Part shown: piece after piece, positions 40,029 through 47,409 of the stretch | Numbering within the stretch: position 1 is the first letter of the stretch | Layout of the letters: every line of letters starts with the position of its first letter | NCBI RefSeq assembly: GCF_900104925.1 | Contig: NZ_LT629735.1 | Location: forward strand, 3,207,001 to 3,271,000 | Reading direction: 5' to 3' | Length of the DNA stretch: 64,000 bases | From: Opitutus sp. GAS368 | GTDB lineage: Bacteria; Verrucomicrobiota; Verrucomicrobiia; Opitutales; Opitutaceae | Position numbers and translations under genes: made by a program | Notes under the pieces: generated by a model | The model's input: only the letters and a program-made list of their open reading frames with translations | What the model was told of the DNA's origin: nothing | The model's database searches: none

Positions 40029-40065
40029 CTTACCCCATAGGCGGATTCCCGGCCGGCCATATTAT
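40029..40065 (+). promoter_or_regulatory. Possible promoter with a short shared motif upstream of the GT2 gene
   Basis: A TATTAT (40060-40065) lies 9 bp before the ATG at 40075, so a transcript would have almost no leader. Directly upstream, CTTACCCCATAGGCGGATTC (40029-40048, continuing to 40050) agrees at about 16 of 23 positions with 26385-26407 upstream of the second cellulase gene. No -35 consensus is seen. Function is uncertain. Confidence 0.25.
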
Positions 40066-40074
40066 AGGTGCACT

Positions 40075-41010
40075 ATGGACGAGCCACTGGTCAGCATCAT
40101 TATCCGTTCTTTCAACGAGGGTTGGGCACTGCGCCAGACCCTGCCTGCGCTACAGGCGCAGGACTACCACAACTGGGAACTGATCGTCATCGATTCCGGC
40201 TCGACGGACGACTCGATCGAGTTGATCCGGAAAGCCCAGCCGCGCCACTTCATCCAGATCGAGCCGGCGGATTATCACGCGCCACGGGTGATGAACCACG
40301 GCATGCGGCTCGCGCGTTCGAACTTCGTGATCTTCCTCAACGCCGATGCCACGCCGCAGGACTCGCAGTGGCTGCGGCCGCTGGTGCGCGTGCTGCTCAA
40401 CCCCAATGTCGCGGCCGTGTTCGGCCGCCAGGTGCCGCGCCCGGGCTGTCAGGCGGTGTTCGCCCGCGACTACGAAACCTGCTTCGGGTCGCAGCACACG
40501 ACCGGCCGGCGGAATTGCTTCTTCAGCATGGTGAGCAGTGGCATCCGCAAGGACATCTGGGCGCGGCGCGGCTTCAATGAGGCCCTGCGGTATTCCGAGG
40601 ATGCCGAATACACCCGGTGGTGCCGCGCGCACTGCTACCATGTCATCTACGAGCCCGCGTCGTGCGTGATGCATTCGCACAATTACACGCCGGCGCAGGC
40701 CGCCCGGCGCAGCTTCGGCGAGGGTCGGGCGGAGGCGGCGATGTGGGGCGGCAATCCGCAGTTGTATAACTTCCTGCGCACCGTGCTGCTGGGCTGGGCC
40801 AATGATGTGCGCCGCGATTTGGCGTTCTGCCTGCGCCACCGCCGGCTGCGGGAGTGGCCGCGCGCCCTTCATATCCGCTGGTGCCAGCGGCGGGCGCGTC
40901 TGGCGGGTTTCCGTGACGGTTGGCAAGAGTATCGCGCGAGCCAGGTTTCCGGCGTCAGGCCGCCCCTCTGGGCCCGGGGCGAATTCGGAAATCTCAGCCC
41001 GCAATCCTGA
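40075..41010 (+). CDS. Family 2 glycosyltransferase (rhamnosyltransferase-like)
   Basis: A 311-residue GT-A enzyme. The nucleotide-sugar motifs are VSIIIRSFNEGWAL at the start, VIDSGSTDDSIELI, and the DxD region FLNADATPQDSQWLRPLV. The acceptor side has the sequence FSMVSSGIRKDIWARRGFNEALRYSEDAEYTRWC, with the ED pair typical of GT2 catalytic bases. A rhamnosyl- or similar transferase is likely; the donor sugar cannot be read. It is followed 13 bp later by the nucleotidyltransferase-fold gene. A much longer frame upstream to 39637 lies antisense to the other GT2 gene and was rejected. Confidence 0.87.
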   Translation: MDEPLVSIIIRSFNEGWALRQTLPALQAQDYHNWELIVIDSGSTDDSIELIRKAQPRHFIQIEPADYHAPRVMNHGMRLARSNFVIFLNADATPQDSQWLRPLVRVLLNPNVAAVFGRQVPRPGCQAVFARDYETCFGSQHTTGRRNCFFSMVSSGIRKDIWARRGFNEALRYSEDAEYTRWCRAHCYHVIYEPASCVMHSHNYTPAQAARRSFGEGRAEAAMWGGNPQLYNFLRTVLLGWANDVRRDLAFCLRHRRLREWPRALHIRWCQRRARLAGFRDGWQEYRASQVSGVRPPLWARGEFGNLSPQS

Positions 41011-41023
41011 ACCGCCCGGCCCC

Positions 41024-42256
41024 ATGATCCTGACGCAAACCAACCTGCATCTCCCCGCGACGGCCCGCCCTTCCTCCGCTTCGCCGATCCCCGGCGGCCC
41101 ACGCCAGTTCACGCTGGACGGCGACGAGGCGCTGGAGCACCGCCTGGCCAAGCTCTGCCAGCAGGTCCGCACCTCCGTGCTGATCGGCATCGTTCCGCGG
41201 CGGAAACTGGAGGGCATCGTGCTGGCCGGCGGCTACGGGCGCGGGGAGGGCGGCGTGCTGCGCACCCCGCGGGGCGACCAGCCCTACAACGACTTGGAAT
41301 TCTATGTCTTTGTGCGCGGCAGCACCTTCATCAACGAGCGGCGCTACGGCGGCGCCCTCCACCTGCTGGCCCAGCGGCTCGCTGCGCTGGCCGGCGTGGA
41401 AGTCGAGTTCAAGATTGCCTCGCTCGCCCGGCTCCGGCGCAGCCCGGTGTCGATGTTTTCCTACGACCTCGTGACGGGCCACCGCTGGGTGTATGGCCAC
41501 GAGGAACTGCTCGCGGGTTGCGGCCACCACCGGCGGGCCGCGGACATTCCCCTGCACGAGGCCACCCGGTTGCTGATGAACCGGTGCAGCGGCCTGCTCT
41601 TCTCGCTCGAACGGCTCCGCCGCCCGGAGTTCACCCCCGACGATGCGGATTTCGTCGGCCGCAACCTGGCCAAGGCCCGGCTGGCCCTCGGCGATGTGGT
41701 GCTGGCCGCCACCGGCCGCTATCACTGGAGCTGCCGCGAACGGGAGAAGCGCCTCGTGGACCTCAGCTGGTCGGTCTGGGCGAGCTGGCCGTGGTTTCCC
41801 GCCGTGCTGGACCAGTATCGGCGGGGCGTCGCCTTCAAGCTGCACCCGGAGCGCACGGCCGGCCCGACCGCGGAACTGCAGGCGGAGCTGGATGCGATCT
41901 CGGTGCTGGCCTGCCGGCTCTGGGTCTGGCTGGAAGGCCGCCAGCTCCAGCGGCGTTTCGCCTCCCCCGGGGAATACGCCTCCTGCGACGCGGACAAATG
42001 TCCCGAGACCCCGCGGTGGCGGAACCTGCTGGTGAACCTGCTGCATTTCGGGCCGATGGTGCTGTGGGGTCCGGGCCGCACCACCCGCTATCCGCGCGAA
42101 CGGCTGCTGCAGGCGCTGCCCCTGTTGCTGTGGGAGCCGGCCGCGCTGATCGACCTCAATTTCCACCACCACCTGCGCCATTACCTCGCCACCACGGCCT
42201 CCGATTTTCCCGGGTTCGTGGCGGCCTATGCCCGCCTGTGGGAGCGCTTCCGCTGA
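41024..42256 (+). CDS. Protein with an N-terminal nucleotidyltransferase fold, function unknown
   Basis: A 410-residue protein. LAGGYGRGEGGVL followed by PYNDLEFYVFV gives the G-G...D-x-E core of the minimal nucleotidyltransferase fold (about residues 63-100), as in DNA polymerase beta-like and antibiotic nucleotidyltransferase families. The remainder is mainly helical and Trp/Arg/Leu-rich with no second recognised domain (HEATRLLMNRCSGLLFSLERL; NLAKARLALGDVVLAATGRYHW). It may transfer a nucleotide to a sugar, lipid or protein in the polysaccharide pathway, but there is no direct evidence. It lies between the GT2 gene and the start of the type II secretion genes, 12 bp before the latter. Confidence 0.7.
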   Translation: MILTQTNLHLPATARPSSASPIPGGPRQFTLDGDEALEHRLAKLCQQVRTSVLIGIVPRRKLEGIVLAGGYGRGEGGVLRTPRGDQPYNDLEFYVFVRGSTFINERRYGGALHLLAQRLAALAGVEVEFKIASLARLRRSPVSMFSYDLVTGHRWVYGHEELLAGCGHHRRAADIPLHEATRLLMNRCSGLLFSLERLRRPEFTPDDADFVGRNLAKARLALGDVVLAATGRYHWSCREREKRLVDLSWSVWASWPWFPAVLDQYRRGVAFKLHPERTAGPTAELQAELDAISVLACRLWVWLEGRQLQRRFASPGEYASCDADKCPETPRWRNLLVNLLHFGPMVLWGPGRTTRYPRERLLQALPLLLWEPAALIDLNFHHHLRHYLATTASDFPGFVAAYARLWERFR

Positions 42257-42268
42257 AAACCTCCCGCC

Positions 42269-42817
42269 ATGAGAGCCGCACGGATAATCCTCGGTCTGCT
42301 CCTGACCGGCGCGACCGCTGGTGCCCAACTGCGGCCGGGACTGCTGGAATCGCTGGTGCAGGATTCGCCCTTCCAGCCGGGTCAGGGCGGCGGGCTGCCG
42401 GCGGACGGCGGGTCGGCGCAATTTGAATTCCGCGGCGTCGTGGCCGAGACCGGCGGCTACCTCTTCAGTGTCTACGATCCCGGCCGGCGCGAGGCCGGGT
42501 GGGTCAAGCTCGACGAGCCCGGCCGGCCGTTTGTCGCCCGCCGCTACGATCCGGCCAAGGACACGCTGGTCATCGAGCACAACGGCCAGGCGCTGACGCT
42601 CAATCTCAAGCGCGCCGCGGTGCAGCCCCTGACCCCGGCCCCGCCCATGCCGGTCTCGCCGCCGCCGTTGCCGACGGCGGCGGGCGCCGCGCCGCCCTCG
42701 ACGAACGCCACCAACGCGCAGGAGGCCCAGCGCCTCCAAAACATCGCCGATGAAATCCGCCGCCGTCGCGCCCTCCGCCAGCTGCCGCCCGCGGACAAGC
42801 CGGCCGGCAAACCCTGA
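42269..42817 (+). CDS. First gene of the T2SS block, GspC/PilP-like secreted protein (tentative)
   Basis: A 182-residue protein with a signal peptide (MRAARIILGLLLTGATAGAQ). The middle region reads FEFRGVVAETGGYLFSVYDPGRREAGWVKLDEPGRPFVARRYDPAKDTLVIEHNGQALTLNL. This has the beta-rich pattern of GspC homology-region/PilP-type domains, which bind the secretin. A Pro-rich stretch and a basic coiled segment end the protein. No N-terminal membrane anchor other than the signal is present. The start is 12 bp after the preceding gene; gspG follows directly, its ATG being next to this stop. The equivalence with GspC is inferred from position and general pattern only. Confidence 0.55.
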   Translation: MRAARIILGLLLTGATAGAQLRPGLLESLVQDSPFQPGQGGGLPADGGSAQFEFRGVVAETGGYLFSVYDPGRREAGWVKLDEPGRPFVARRYDPAKDTLVIEHNGQALTLNLKRAAVQPLTPAPPMPVSPPPLPTAAGAAPPSTNATNAQEAQRLQNIADEIRRRRALRQLPPADKPAGKP

Positions 42818-42818
42818 C

Positions 42819-43277
42819 ATGAAAACGCCCGCCGCCCGTGCTCCCTTGCCGCGCCGTAGCCTTGGCGAAGGCGGGTTCACGCTCCTTGAGATCCTCGTCG
42901 TGCTGGCCATCATCGGCCTGCTCGTCGGGCTGGTGGTGTCCAACACCGACAAGATCTTCGGCCAGAGCCAGGTGGCGGTCGCGCGGATCTTCGTCCGCGA
43001 CACGCTCAAGACCCCGCTCACCCGCTACCGGATGGACATGGGCGATTATCCTTCGACCGCCGAGGGGCTGCAGGCGCTGGTCACGCCACCGTCCGCCCGG
43101 ACCGAGGCCTGGCATGGACCCTACCTGGACGCCCCCGGCGGCCGACTGCCGACCGACCCGTGGGGCGAGCCCTACCAATACCGCTACCCCGGCATCAAGA
43201 ACCCGGGTGGTTGCGACATCTTTTCGAAGGGCCCGGACAAGGTCGCCGACACGGAGGACGACATCGGCAACTGGTGA
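42819..43277 (+). CDS. gspG: Type II secretion major pseudopilin GspG
   Basis: A 152-residue major pseudopilin. The prepilin peptidase site is GEGG-FTLLE, with Glu at mature position 5, then a hydrophobic helix ILVVLAIIGLLVGLVVS. The C-terminal part has the GspG-specific sequence MGDYPSTAEGLQAL ... DPWGEPYQYRYPG and the calcium-site region with DIFSKGPDKVADTEDDIGNW. GspG polymerises into the periplasmic pseudopilus that pushes substrates through GspD. The leader is 19 residues; its residues 8-19 (ARAPLPRRSLGEGG region) are encoded by repeat DNA that recurs in gspH and at 21189-21207. The ATG at 42819 directly abuts the preceding stop. Confidence 0.93.
   Translation: MKTPAARAPLPRRSLGEGGFTLLEILVVLAIIGLLVGLVVSNTDKIFGQSQVAVARIFVRDTLKTPLTRYRMDMGDYPSTAEGLQALVTPPSARTEAWHGPYLDAPGGRLPTDPWGEPYQYRYPGIKNPGGCDIFSKGPDKVADTEDDIGNW
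42840..42883 (+). repeat. Repeat copy inside the gspG leader
   Basis: This 44-bp segment matches 43330-43373 in gspH at 42 of 44 positions, while DNA on either side of the pair is unrelated. It encodes APLPRRSLGEGG plus the first conserved residues of the mature pseudopilin. A 19-bp part (42853-42871) is identical to an intergenic copy at 21189-21207 on the other strand. Confidence 0.8.
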
Positions 43278-43290
43278 GGCCACCCACGCC

Positions 43291-43830
43291 ATGTCTAAAA
43301 TCCATTCCATCCATGCCCGCCGGTCCCGCGCTCCCGTGCCGCGCCGCAGCCTTGGCGAAGGCGGGTTCACGCTGGTGGAAGTGATTCTCGTGCTGGCCCT
43401 GCTCGTCCTGATCATCGCGGTGCTGCTGCCCGCCGCGGGCTCGCTGCTGCGCGGCGCGCGCGGCGAGACGGCGGAGGAGACCGCCCTCGCGGTCCTGCAG
43501 GACGCGCGCCGGCAGGCCGTGCTTTCCGGCCGGGAGGTGGCCTTGCGCTACGCGCCGGCGGAACACGCGCTCGTCTGGACCGACGGGGTGCAGGACGGCC
43601 GCCGGGTCTTCGAGGACGGGAACGTGACGGTGGAGTTCCTGCGGCCGGGCGGAGGGGCCATCCTGCTCGGCGGCCAGCTCGTCGAGGCCGATCCGGTCGA
43701 CGAGATGAAATTCTACGCGGATGGCAGCTGCGAACTGATCCGCCTGCAATTGCGCCCGGCCGACGCCGCCCCGCGCGTCATCCCCATCGATCCCTGGACC
43801 TGCGCCCCGGTGCTCGCGCCGCCCGCGTAA
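43291..43830 (+). CDS. gspH: Type II secretion minor pseudopilin GspH-like
   Basis: A 179-residue pseudopilin. The cleavage site is GEGG-FTLVE, followed by the helix VILVLALLVLIIAVLLPAAGSLL. The C-terminal domain (ETALAVLQDARRQAVLSGREVALRY; FYADGSCELIRLQL) matches the GspH/minor pseudopilin pattern. The unusually long leader (25 residues) contains the same 44-bp repeat as gspG (43330-43373; APVPRRSLGEGG). GspH with I, J and K forms the tip complex of the pseudopilus. It starts 13 bp after gspG. Confidence 0.85.
   Translation: MSKIHSIHARRSRAPVPRRSLGEGGFTLVEVILVLALLVLIIAVLLPAAGSLLRGARGETAEETALAVLQDARRQAVLSGREVALRYAPAEHALVWTDGVQDGRRVFEDGNVTVEFLRPGGGAILLGGQLVEADPVDEMKFYADGSCELIRLQLRPADAAPRVIPIDPWTCAPVLAPPA
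43330..43373 (+). repeat. Repeat copy inside the gspH leader
   Basis: Second copy of the element at 42840-42883, two mismatches in 44 bp. It encodes residues 14-28 of GspH, ending just beyond the peptidase cleavage site. It overlaps coding sequence and is translated in the same frame as in gspG. Confidence 0.8.
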
Positions 43831-43872
43831 ATATCCCCGGAGCACCTGGCCAAACCAATCCGCCAACCCACC

Positions 43873-44418
43873 ATGTCCGCCGTTTCTTCTCTTATTTGTA
43901 GGAGCCTGCTTGCAGGCGATTCGGCATCCGATCCGTTGGCGGGCATTCCGAATCGCCTGCAAGCAGGCTCCTACATCCCCGGCCGCCGCGCCGCCTTCAC
44001 CCTGGTGGAGGTGCTCGTGAGCCTCGCCATCTTCGCCATGGCGGCGGTCGTGCTGGGCGCGACCTACGTCAACATCCTCACCAACTACCAGGCCGCGATG
44101 ACCCGGCCCGCGCAACAGGCCGAACTCGCGTTGCTGCGCCCGGCCCTGCTGGCCGAGCCGGACCGGGCGCGCGCGGAGAAAGGCGCCGAACAGCCGCTGC
44201 CGGGCAACCGCACCGCCCGCTGGCAATCCCGGATCGAGGAGACCGCCATCGCCGACCTGTTCGCGGTGACCTTCGAGTGGGAGATCGACGAGCCGGGCCG
44301 GCGACCGGTGACCGGGCAGGAGGAGTTTATGCTGCTCCGGCCGACCTGGTCGGACCCGGCGGGGCGCGAAAAGCTGCGCGAGGCTTCCCGGCAGCGCCTG
44401 GCCAAACGGGAGTTCTGA
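43873..44418 (+). CDS. gspI: Type II secretion minor pseudopilin GspI
   Basis: A 181-residue minor pseudopilin. The mature N-terminus is FTLVEVLVSLAIFAMAAVVLGATYVNIL, typical of GspI, preceded by RRAA instead of the usual Gly at -1. The leader would be 41 residues long. Residues 9-35 of it are encoded by a 79-bp element with perfect 28-bp inverted arms (43897-43924 and 43948-43975). The rest fits GspI (AELALLRPALLAEPDRARAEKGAEQPLPG; VTFEWEIDEPG). An ATG downstream of the repeat is not available before the hydrophobic helix (the first is M56), so the leader with the repeat is probably translated. It follows gspH by 42 bp. Confidence 0.85.
   Translation: MSAVSSLICRSLLAGDSASDPLAGIPNRLQAGSYIPGRRAAFTLVEVLVSLAIFAMAAVVLGATYVNILTNYQAAMTRPAQQAELALLRPALLAEPDRARAEKGAEQPLPGNRTARWQSRIEETAIADLFAVTFEWEIDEPGRRPVTGQEEFMLLRPTWSDPAGREKLREASRQRLAKREF
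43897..43975. repeat. REP-like element with perfect 28-bp inverted arms inside gspI
   Basis: The left arm starts TGTAGGAGCCTGCTTGCAGG (43897-43916, continuing to 43924) and its exact complement ends the element (43948-43975), with a 23-bp spacer. A shorter relative, TGTAGGAGCCTGC-TT-GCAGGCTCCTACA, is intergenic at 51012-51039. It is read through in frame as residues 9-35 of the GspI leader. Confidence 0.9.
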
Positions 44419-44419
44419 C

Positions 44420-45079
44420 GTGCAAGCGCAGCCATATCTCTATTTCAAGCGGCGGCGGGGTTTCACGCTGGTGGAAGTCCTCCTGGCTTTCACGCTGCTC
44501 ACGGCCCTGCTGCTCGCGCTGAACGTGTTCGTGCTCTCGATGGGCGAGATCTGGGGCCGGAACCGTGAGAAGCGCCTGTTCGAGCAGCATGTGCGTGCGG
44601 TCAGCCGTTACGTGGAGGACCTGCTGCGCCGCGCGGTGCAGCCTCCGGCGGAGAGCGCCGCCATGGACGCCACGGAGATCCGCCTGCCCGCCGGCGCCAA
44701 CGAGGCCCTGCTGACCTTCGAGCTGCCCGCCGGCGACCGCCGTCTCGTCTGGCCGGACCACCCGCTGCCGGACGTGCGTTGTGCATTCGCCGCCCGTCCG
44801 GGGCTGGGCCTCGTGCTCTACTGGCAGTCACGCCTCGAGCTGAAGTTTGCCGACGATCCGCCGCGGGTGACGGTGTTGTCGCCCTTCGTGACCGGCTTGG
44901 ACTACGATTACTTCAACGCCAACTACCGCGCCTGGCAGAGCCAGCCGGTGCTCCAGCGCGACCCCGCGGGCCGCTGGCTGACCCCGGACCGCCTGCGGCT
45001 GCACTTCCGCCACGGCGAATACTCCGCCGAGACCGCGGTGAACGTGCCGCGGGTCACGGAAGGCCTGCCGCCCTTCTGA
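44420..45079 (+). CDS. gspJ: Type II secretion minor pseudopilin GspJ
   Basis: A 219-residue minor pseudopilin. The site is KRRRG-FTLVE with Glu at +5, then VLLAFTLLTALLLALNVFVLSM. The rest has the wide beta-rich GspJ-type domain (DYDYFNANYRAWQSQPV near the C-terminus). The leader is short (14 residues) and, unlike gspG, H, I and K, contains no repeat. The start codon is GTG at 44420, one base after the gspI stop. Confidence 0.82.
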   Translation: MQAQPYLYFKRRRGFTLVEVLLAFTLLTALLLALNVFVLSMGEIWGRNREKRLFEQHVRAVSRYVEDLLRRAVQPPAESAAMDATEIRLPAGANEALLTFELPAGDRRLVWPDHPLPDVRCAFAARPGLGLVLYWQSRLELKFADDPPRVTVLSPFVTGLDYDYFNANYRAWQSQPVLQRDPAGRWLTPDRLRLHFRHGEYSAETAVNVPRVTEGLPPF

Positions 45080-45091
45080 TACTGCTTGGAC

Positions 45092-46270
45092 ATGGGCATG
45101 ATTTCCCCAGCGACACCCCTTTCGGCACCCCTCTCCAGAGGGGAACTGCGCCAGCGGAGGATTGGATCCCCTCTGAAGAGGGGTGGCGCGATAGCGCCGG
45201 GGTGTGTTGGCCACCCGCTCCGCCGCCCGCGCGGTGCCGTGATCGTGATGGTGCTCATCACCATCCTGGTCGCCTCCCTGCTGCTCGCCCGCTTCATGGA
45301 GCGCACCACGACGGAGCTGTTGGTGGAGGCGCGCGCCGCGCAGGCCGTGCGCCTGCGGGGCGACGCCTACTCGGCGCTGGAGGTCACGCTGGCCGTGCTG
45401 GCCGATTACCGCGCGGCCGACGGCGGCCTCTGGGCGCCCGCCCAGGGCTGGGGTGACCCGTTCGCCTGGGCCCGCTACGAGCCCCGCGCGGGCGTGACCG
45501 TCGCCGTCGCGTTCGAGGATGAGAGCGGCAAGCCCTCGCTGCCGCGCCTCGATACGCCGGGCCTGCAAAACCTCGGCGAGCTGCTGGGCCTGGCGCCGGA
45601 TGACGCCGCCCGGCTGGCCGATGCGCTGTTGACCTGGACGCAACCGGACCACGTGCCCGCGACGCTCGGGAGCGACCTGCGGAGCTACGAGCGCGCGGAT
45701 CCACCGCACCATCCGCCGCAACGCGCCCTGCGCTCGTTCGACGAACTGGCCGCGATTGCGGTGGCCCGGGACTTCTTCTACGACAAGGCCGGTCATCCCA
45801 CCGAACTGCGGGCGCAGTTCGCGCAGAGCGTGTCGCTCTACGATTATCCTGCGGCGAACCTGAACGCCGGGCAGCCGCTGGCCCTGGCCTTTGCCGGCCT
45901 CGATGAGACCCAGAGCCGCCGGCTCACCGACTACCTCGGCGGCAGGACCCGTCCCCGCGGCACCCCGCCGTTTTTCCGCTCGGCGGCCGAGACCGCGGCG
46001 ATCCTCGGCGCCGGCGCACCGGGCCTTGGCACCGAGGTGCGGTGCCTGCGCATCCGGGTGCGGGTCCGCGAGGGCGCGGCCGTCTTCGGCCTCACCGCCG
46101 TGGTGTCGCCCCCCGGGGGGGCGGTGATCGCGGCGGAACCGTCCCCGGACAACGCGGCCAAGGAGAAACCCGCCGCCCCCGGGCCGGCGAAAAGCCTGGC
46201 CTATCCGTTCACGATCCTCGACCTGCAGGAAACCATGGAGCCGCTGGCGGCACCGGGAGGCGCGGCATGA
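45092..46270 (+). CDS. gspK: Type II secretion minor pseudopilin GspK
   Basis: A 392-residue protein of the GspK type. The hydrophobic segment is AVIVMVLITILVASLLLARF with Glu of METTTE-like sequence following. The large C-terminal domain (LPRLDTPGLQNLGELLGLAPDDAARLADALLTWTQPD; FDELAAIAVARDFF; SVSLYDYPAANLNAG) is the GspK pattern. It caps the pseudopilus tip. The leader before RPRG-AVIV is 48 residues, most of it (about 12-42) encoded by an inverted-repeat element (45126-45185 and flanks). The ATG at 45092 was chosen; a TTG at 45086 is possible. It overlaps gspL by 4 bp. Confidence 0.85.
   Translation: MGMISPATPLSAPLSRGELRQRRIGSPLKRGGAIAPGCVGHPLRRPRGAVIVMVLITILVASLLLARFMERTTTELLVEARAAQAVRLRGDAYSALEVTLAVLADYRAADGGLWAPAQGWGDPFAWARYEPRAGVTVAVAFEDESGKPSLPRLDTPGLQNLGELLGLAPDDAARLADALLTWTQPDHVPATLGSDLRSYERADPPHHPPQRALRSFDELAAIAVARDFFYDKAGHPTELRAQFAQSVSLYDYPAANLNAGQPLALAFAGLDETQSRRLTDYLGGRTRPRGTPPFFRSAAETAAILGAGAPGLGTEVRCLRIRVRVREGAAVFGLTAVVSPPGGAVIAAEPSPDNAAKEKPAAPGPAKSLAYPFTILDLQETMEPLAAPGGAA
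45126..45185. repeat. Inverted repeat element inside the gspK leader
   Basis: CACCCCTCTCCAGAGGGGA (45126-45144) pairs with TCCCCTCTGAAGAGGGGTG (45167-45185) at 18 of 19 positions. Each arm is itself a small hairpin (CCCTCT...AGAGGG). A related single unit lies upstream of gspF at 50969-50989. Here it is translated as part of the GspK leader (SRGELRQRRIGSPLKRGG). Confidence 0.8.
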
Positions 46271-47409
46271 GTTCTCCGGACGCCACGCTGACGATGGCGG
46301 AGCCGGGCGTGGAGGCGCGCGTGCTGCTCGTGCCCGCCGACCGCTTCTTCGTGCAGGCCGTGCCGCTGGAGCCGGGGGCCGATGCCGACGCGCAGGCCGC
46401 GCTGGTGCTGGAGGAACTCGCGCCGTTTCCGCTGGCCCAGCTCTACCACGGCCACCTGGTGGCGTCCGACCGCAGCCAGGCGCTGGTGTTCGCCGCCTAC
46501 CGCCGCCGGTTTTCCGCGGCCGAGACGGCCGCCTGGGCCGCCGCCGATCTCGTGTTGCCGGCATTCGTGGCGCTGCTGGGCACATCGGGCGACGGCGCGG
46601 GGCTGGTGCTGCACGCCGCGGGTCCGGCCCTGATGGGCGTGGCGTGGGACGGAAAATCCCCGCTGCCCTCGCAGGTGCTGGCGCAGGCCGGCGCGGAGCC
46701 GCCCACCGCGGGGCAGCGCGCGACGTTCGCGGCCGAACTGCAGGCCGGCAGCAGCCTGCCCCCGGTTCCGGTGCGGGAGCTCGACGGGCCGGTCGCCGTG
46801 GTGCGCGACACGGACGGCTGGGTGGTGTTCACCATCGACGGCGTCGAGACGGCGCGGCTCTCGCCGACGGTCCTGGCCGCCGCGGATGTGCGCGACAAGG
46901 AATTCCTCGAGGAACAGCGCCGCGTGGGCCGGCGCGACCTGTGGCTGTGGCGCGGCGTGCTCGCGGCGGCGGCGGCGGCGGCGCTCGCCGCCGCGCTGGA
47001 CCTCGGCGCGCTGGCCCTGAACGGGTGGGCCGGCGGGATCCGGCGCGCCGTGGCGGCGGCGGCGCCGCAGGTGCAGCGCATCGAGACGGCCCAGAGGCTG
47101 GCCGCCCGGATCGAGGACCTCTCGCGTCGCCAGTTCCGGCCGCTGGAGATGCTGGCCCTGGTCAGCGAGCGCCGGCCGCGCTCGATCCAGTTTTTGCGCA
47201 CCACCACCCAGGGGCTCTACACGCTGGAGATCGAGGCGCAGACCCCCAATGCCGCCGACGTCGGCGGCTACGAGGTGACGCTGCGGGGCCTGAACACCCT
47301 GGAGCGGGTGGAAACGCGCGACCTGCGCACGCGCGATGGCCTCACCAGTTTCGTGCTGGCGGTGACGTTCAAACCCGCCGCCTTGCAGGCGGAAGGAGGC
47401 CCGCCATGA
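46267..47409 (+). CDS. gspL: Type II secretion inner-membrane platform protein GspL-like
   Basis: A 380-residue protein. An N-terminal actin-like cytoplasmic domain (about 1-205; ARVLLVPADRFFVQAVPLEPGADADAQAALVLEELAPFPLAQLYHG) is followed by one membrane helix (GVLAAAAAAALAAALDLGALALNGW, about 235-260) and a periplasmic ferredoxin-like domain (IQFLRTTTQGLYTLEIEAQTPNAADVGGYEVTLRGL). The order matches GspL, which links the GspE ATPase to the pseudopilus. Similarity is by architecture and position, as GspL sequences are divergent. It overlaps gspK and gspM by 4 bp each. Confidence 0.78.
   Translation: MSSPDATLTMAEPGVEARVLLVPADRFFVQAVPLEPGADADAQAALVLEELAPFPLAQLYHGHLVASDRSQALVFAAYRRRFSAAETAAWAAADLVLPAFVALLGTSGDGAGLVLHAAGPALMGVAWDGKSPLPSQVLAQAGAEPPTAGQRATFAAELQAGSSLPPVPVRELDGPVAVVRDTDGWVVFTIDGVETARLSPTVLAAADVRDKEFLEEQRRVGRRDLWLWRGVLAAAAAAALAAALDLGALALNGWAGGIRRAVAAAAPQVQRIETAQRLAARIEDLSRRQFRPLEMLALVSERRPRSIQFLRTTTQGLYTLEIEAQTPNAADVGGYEVTLRGLNTLERVETRDLRTRDGLTSFVLAVTFKPAALQAEGGPP

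Noticed and set aside
39637-40074. N-terminal extension of the plus-strand GT2 frame
   Set aside because: It is antisense to the other GT2 gene and has no family similarity. The GT2 fold begins at the ATG at 40075.
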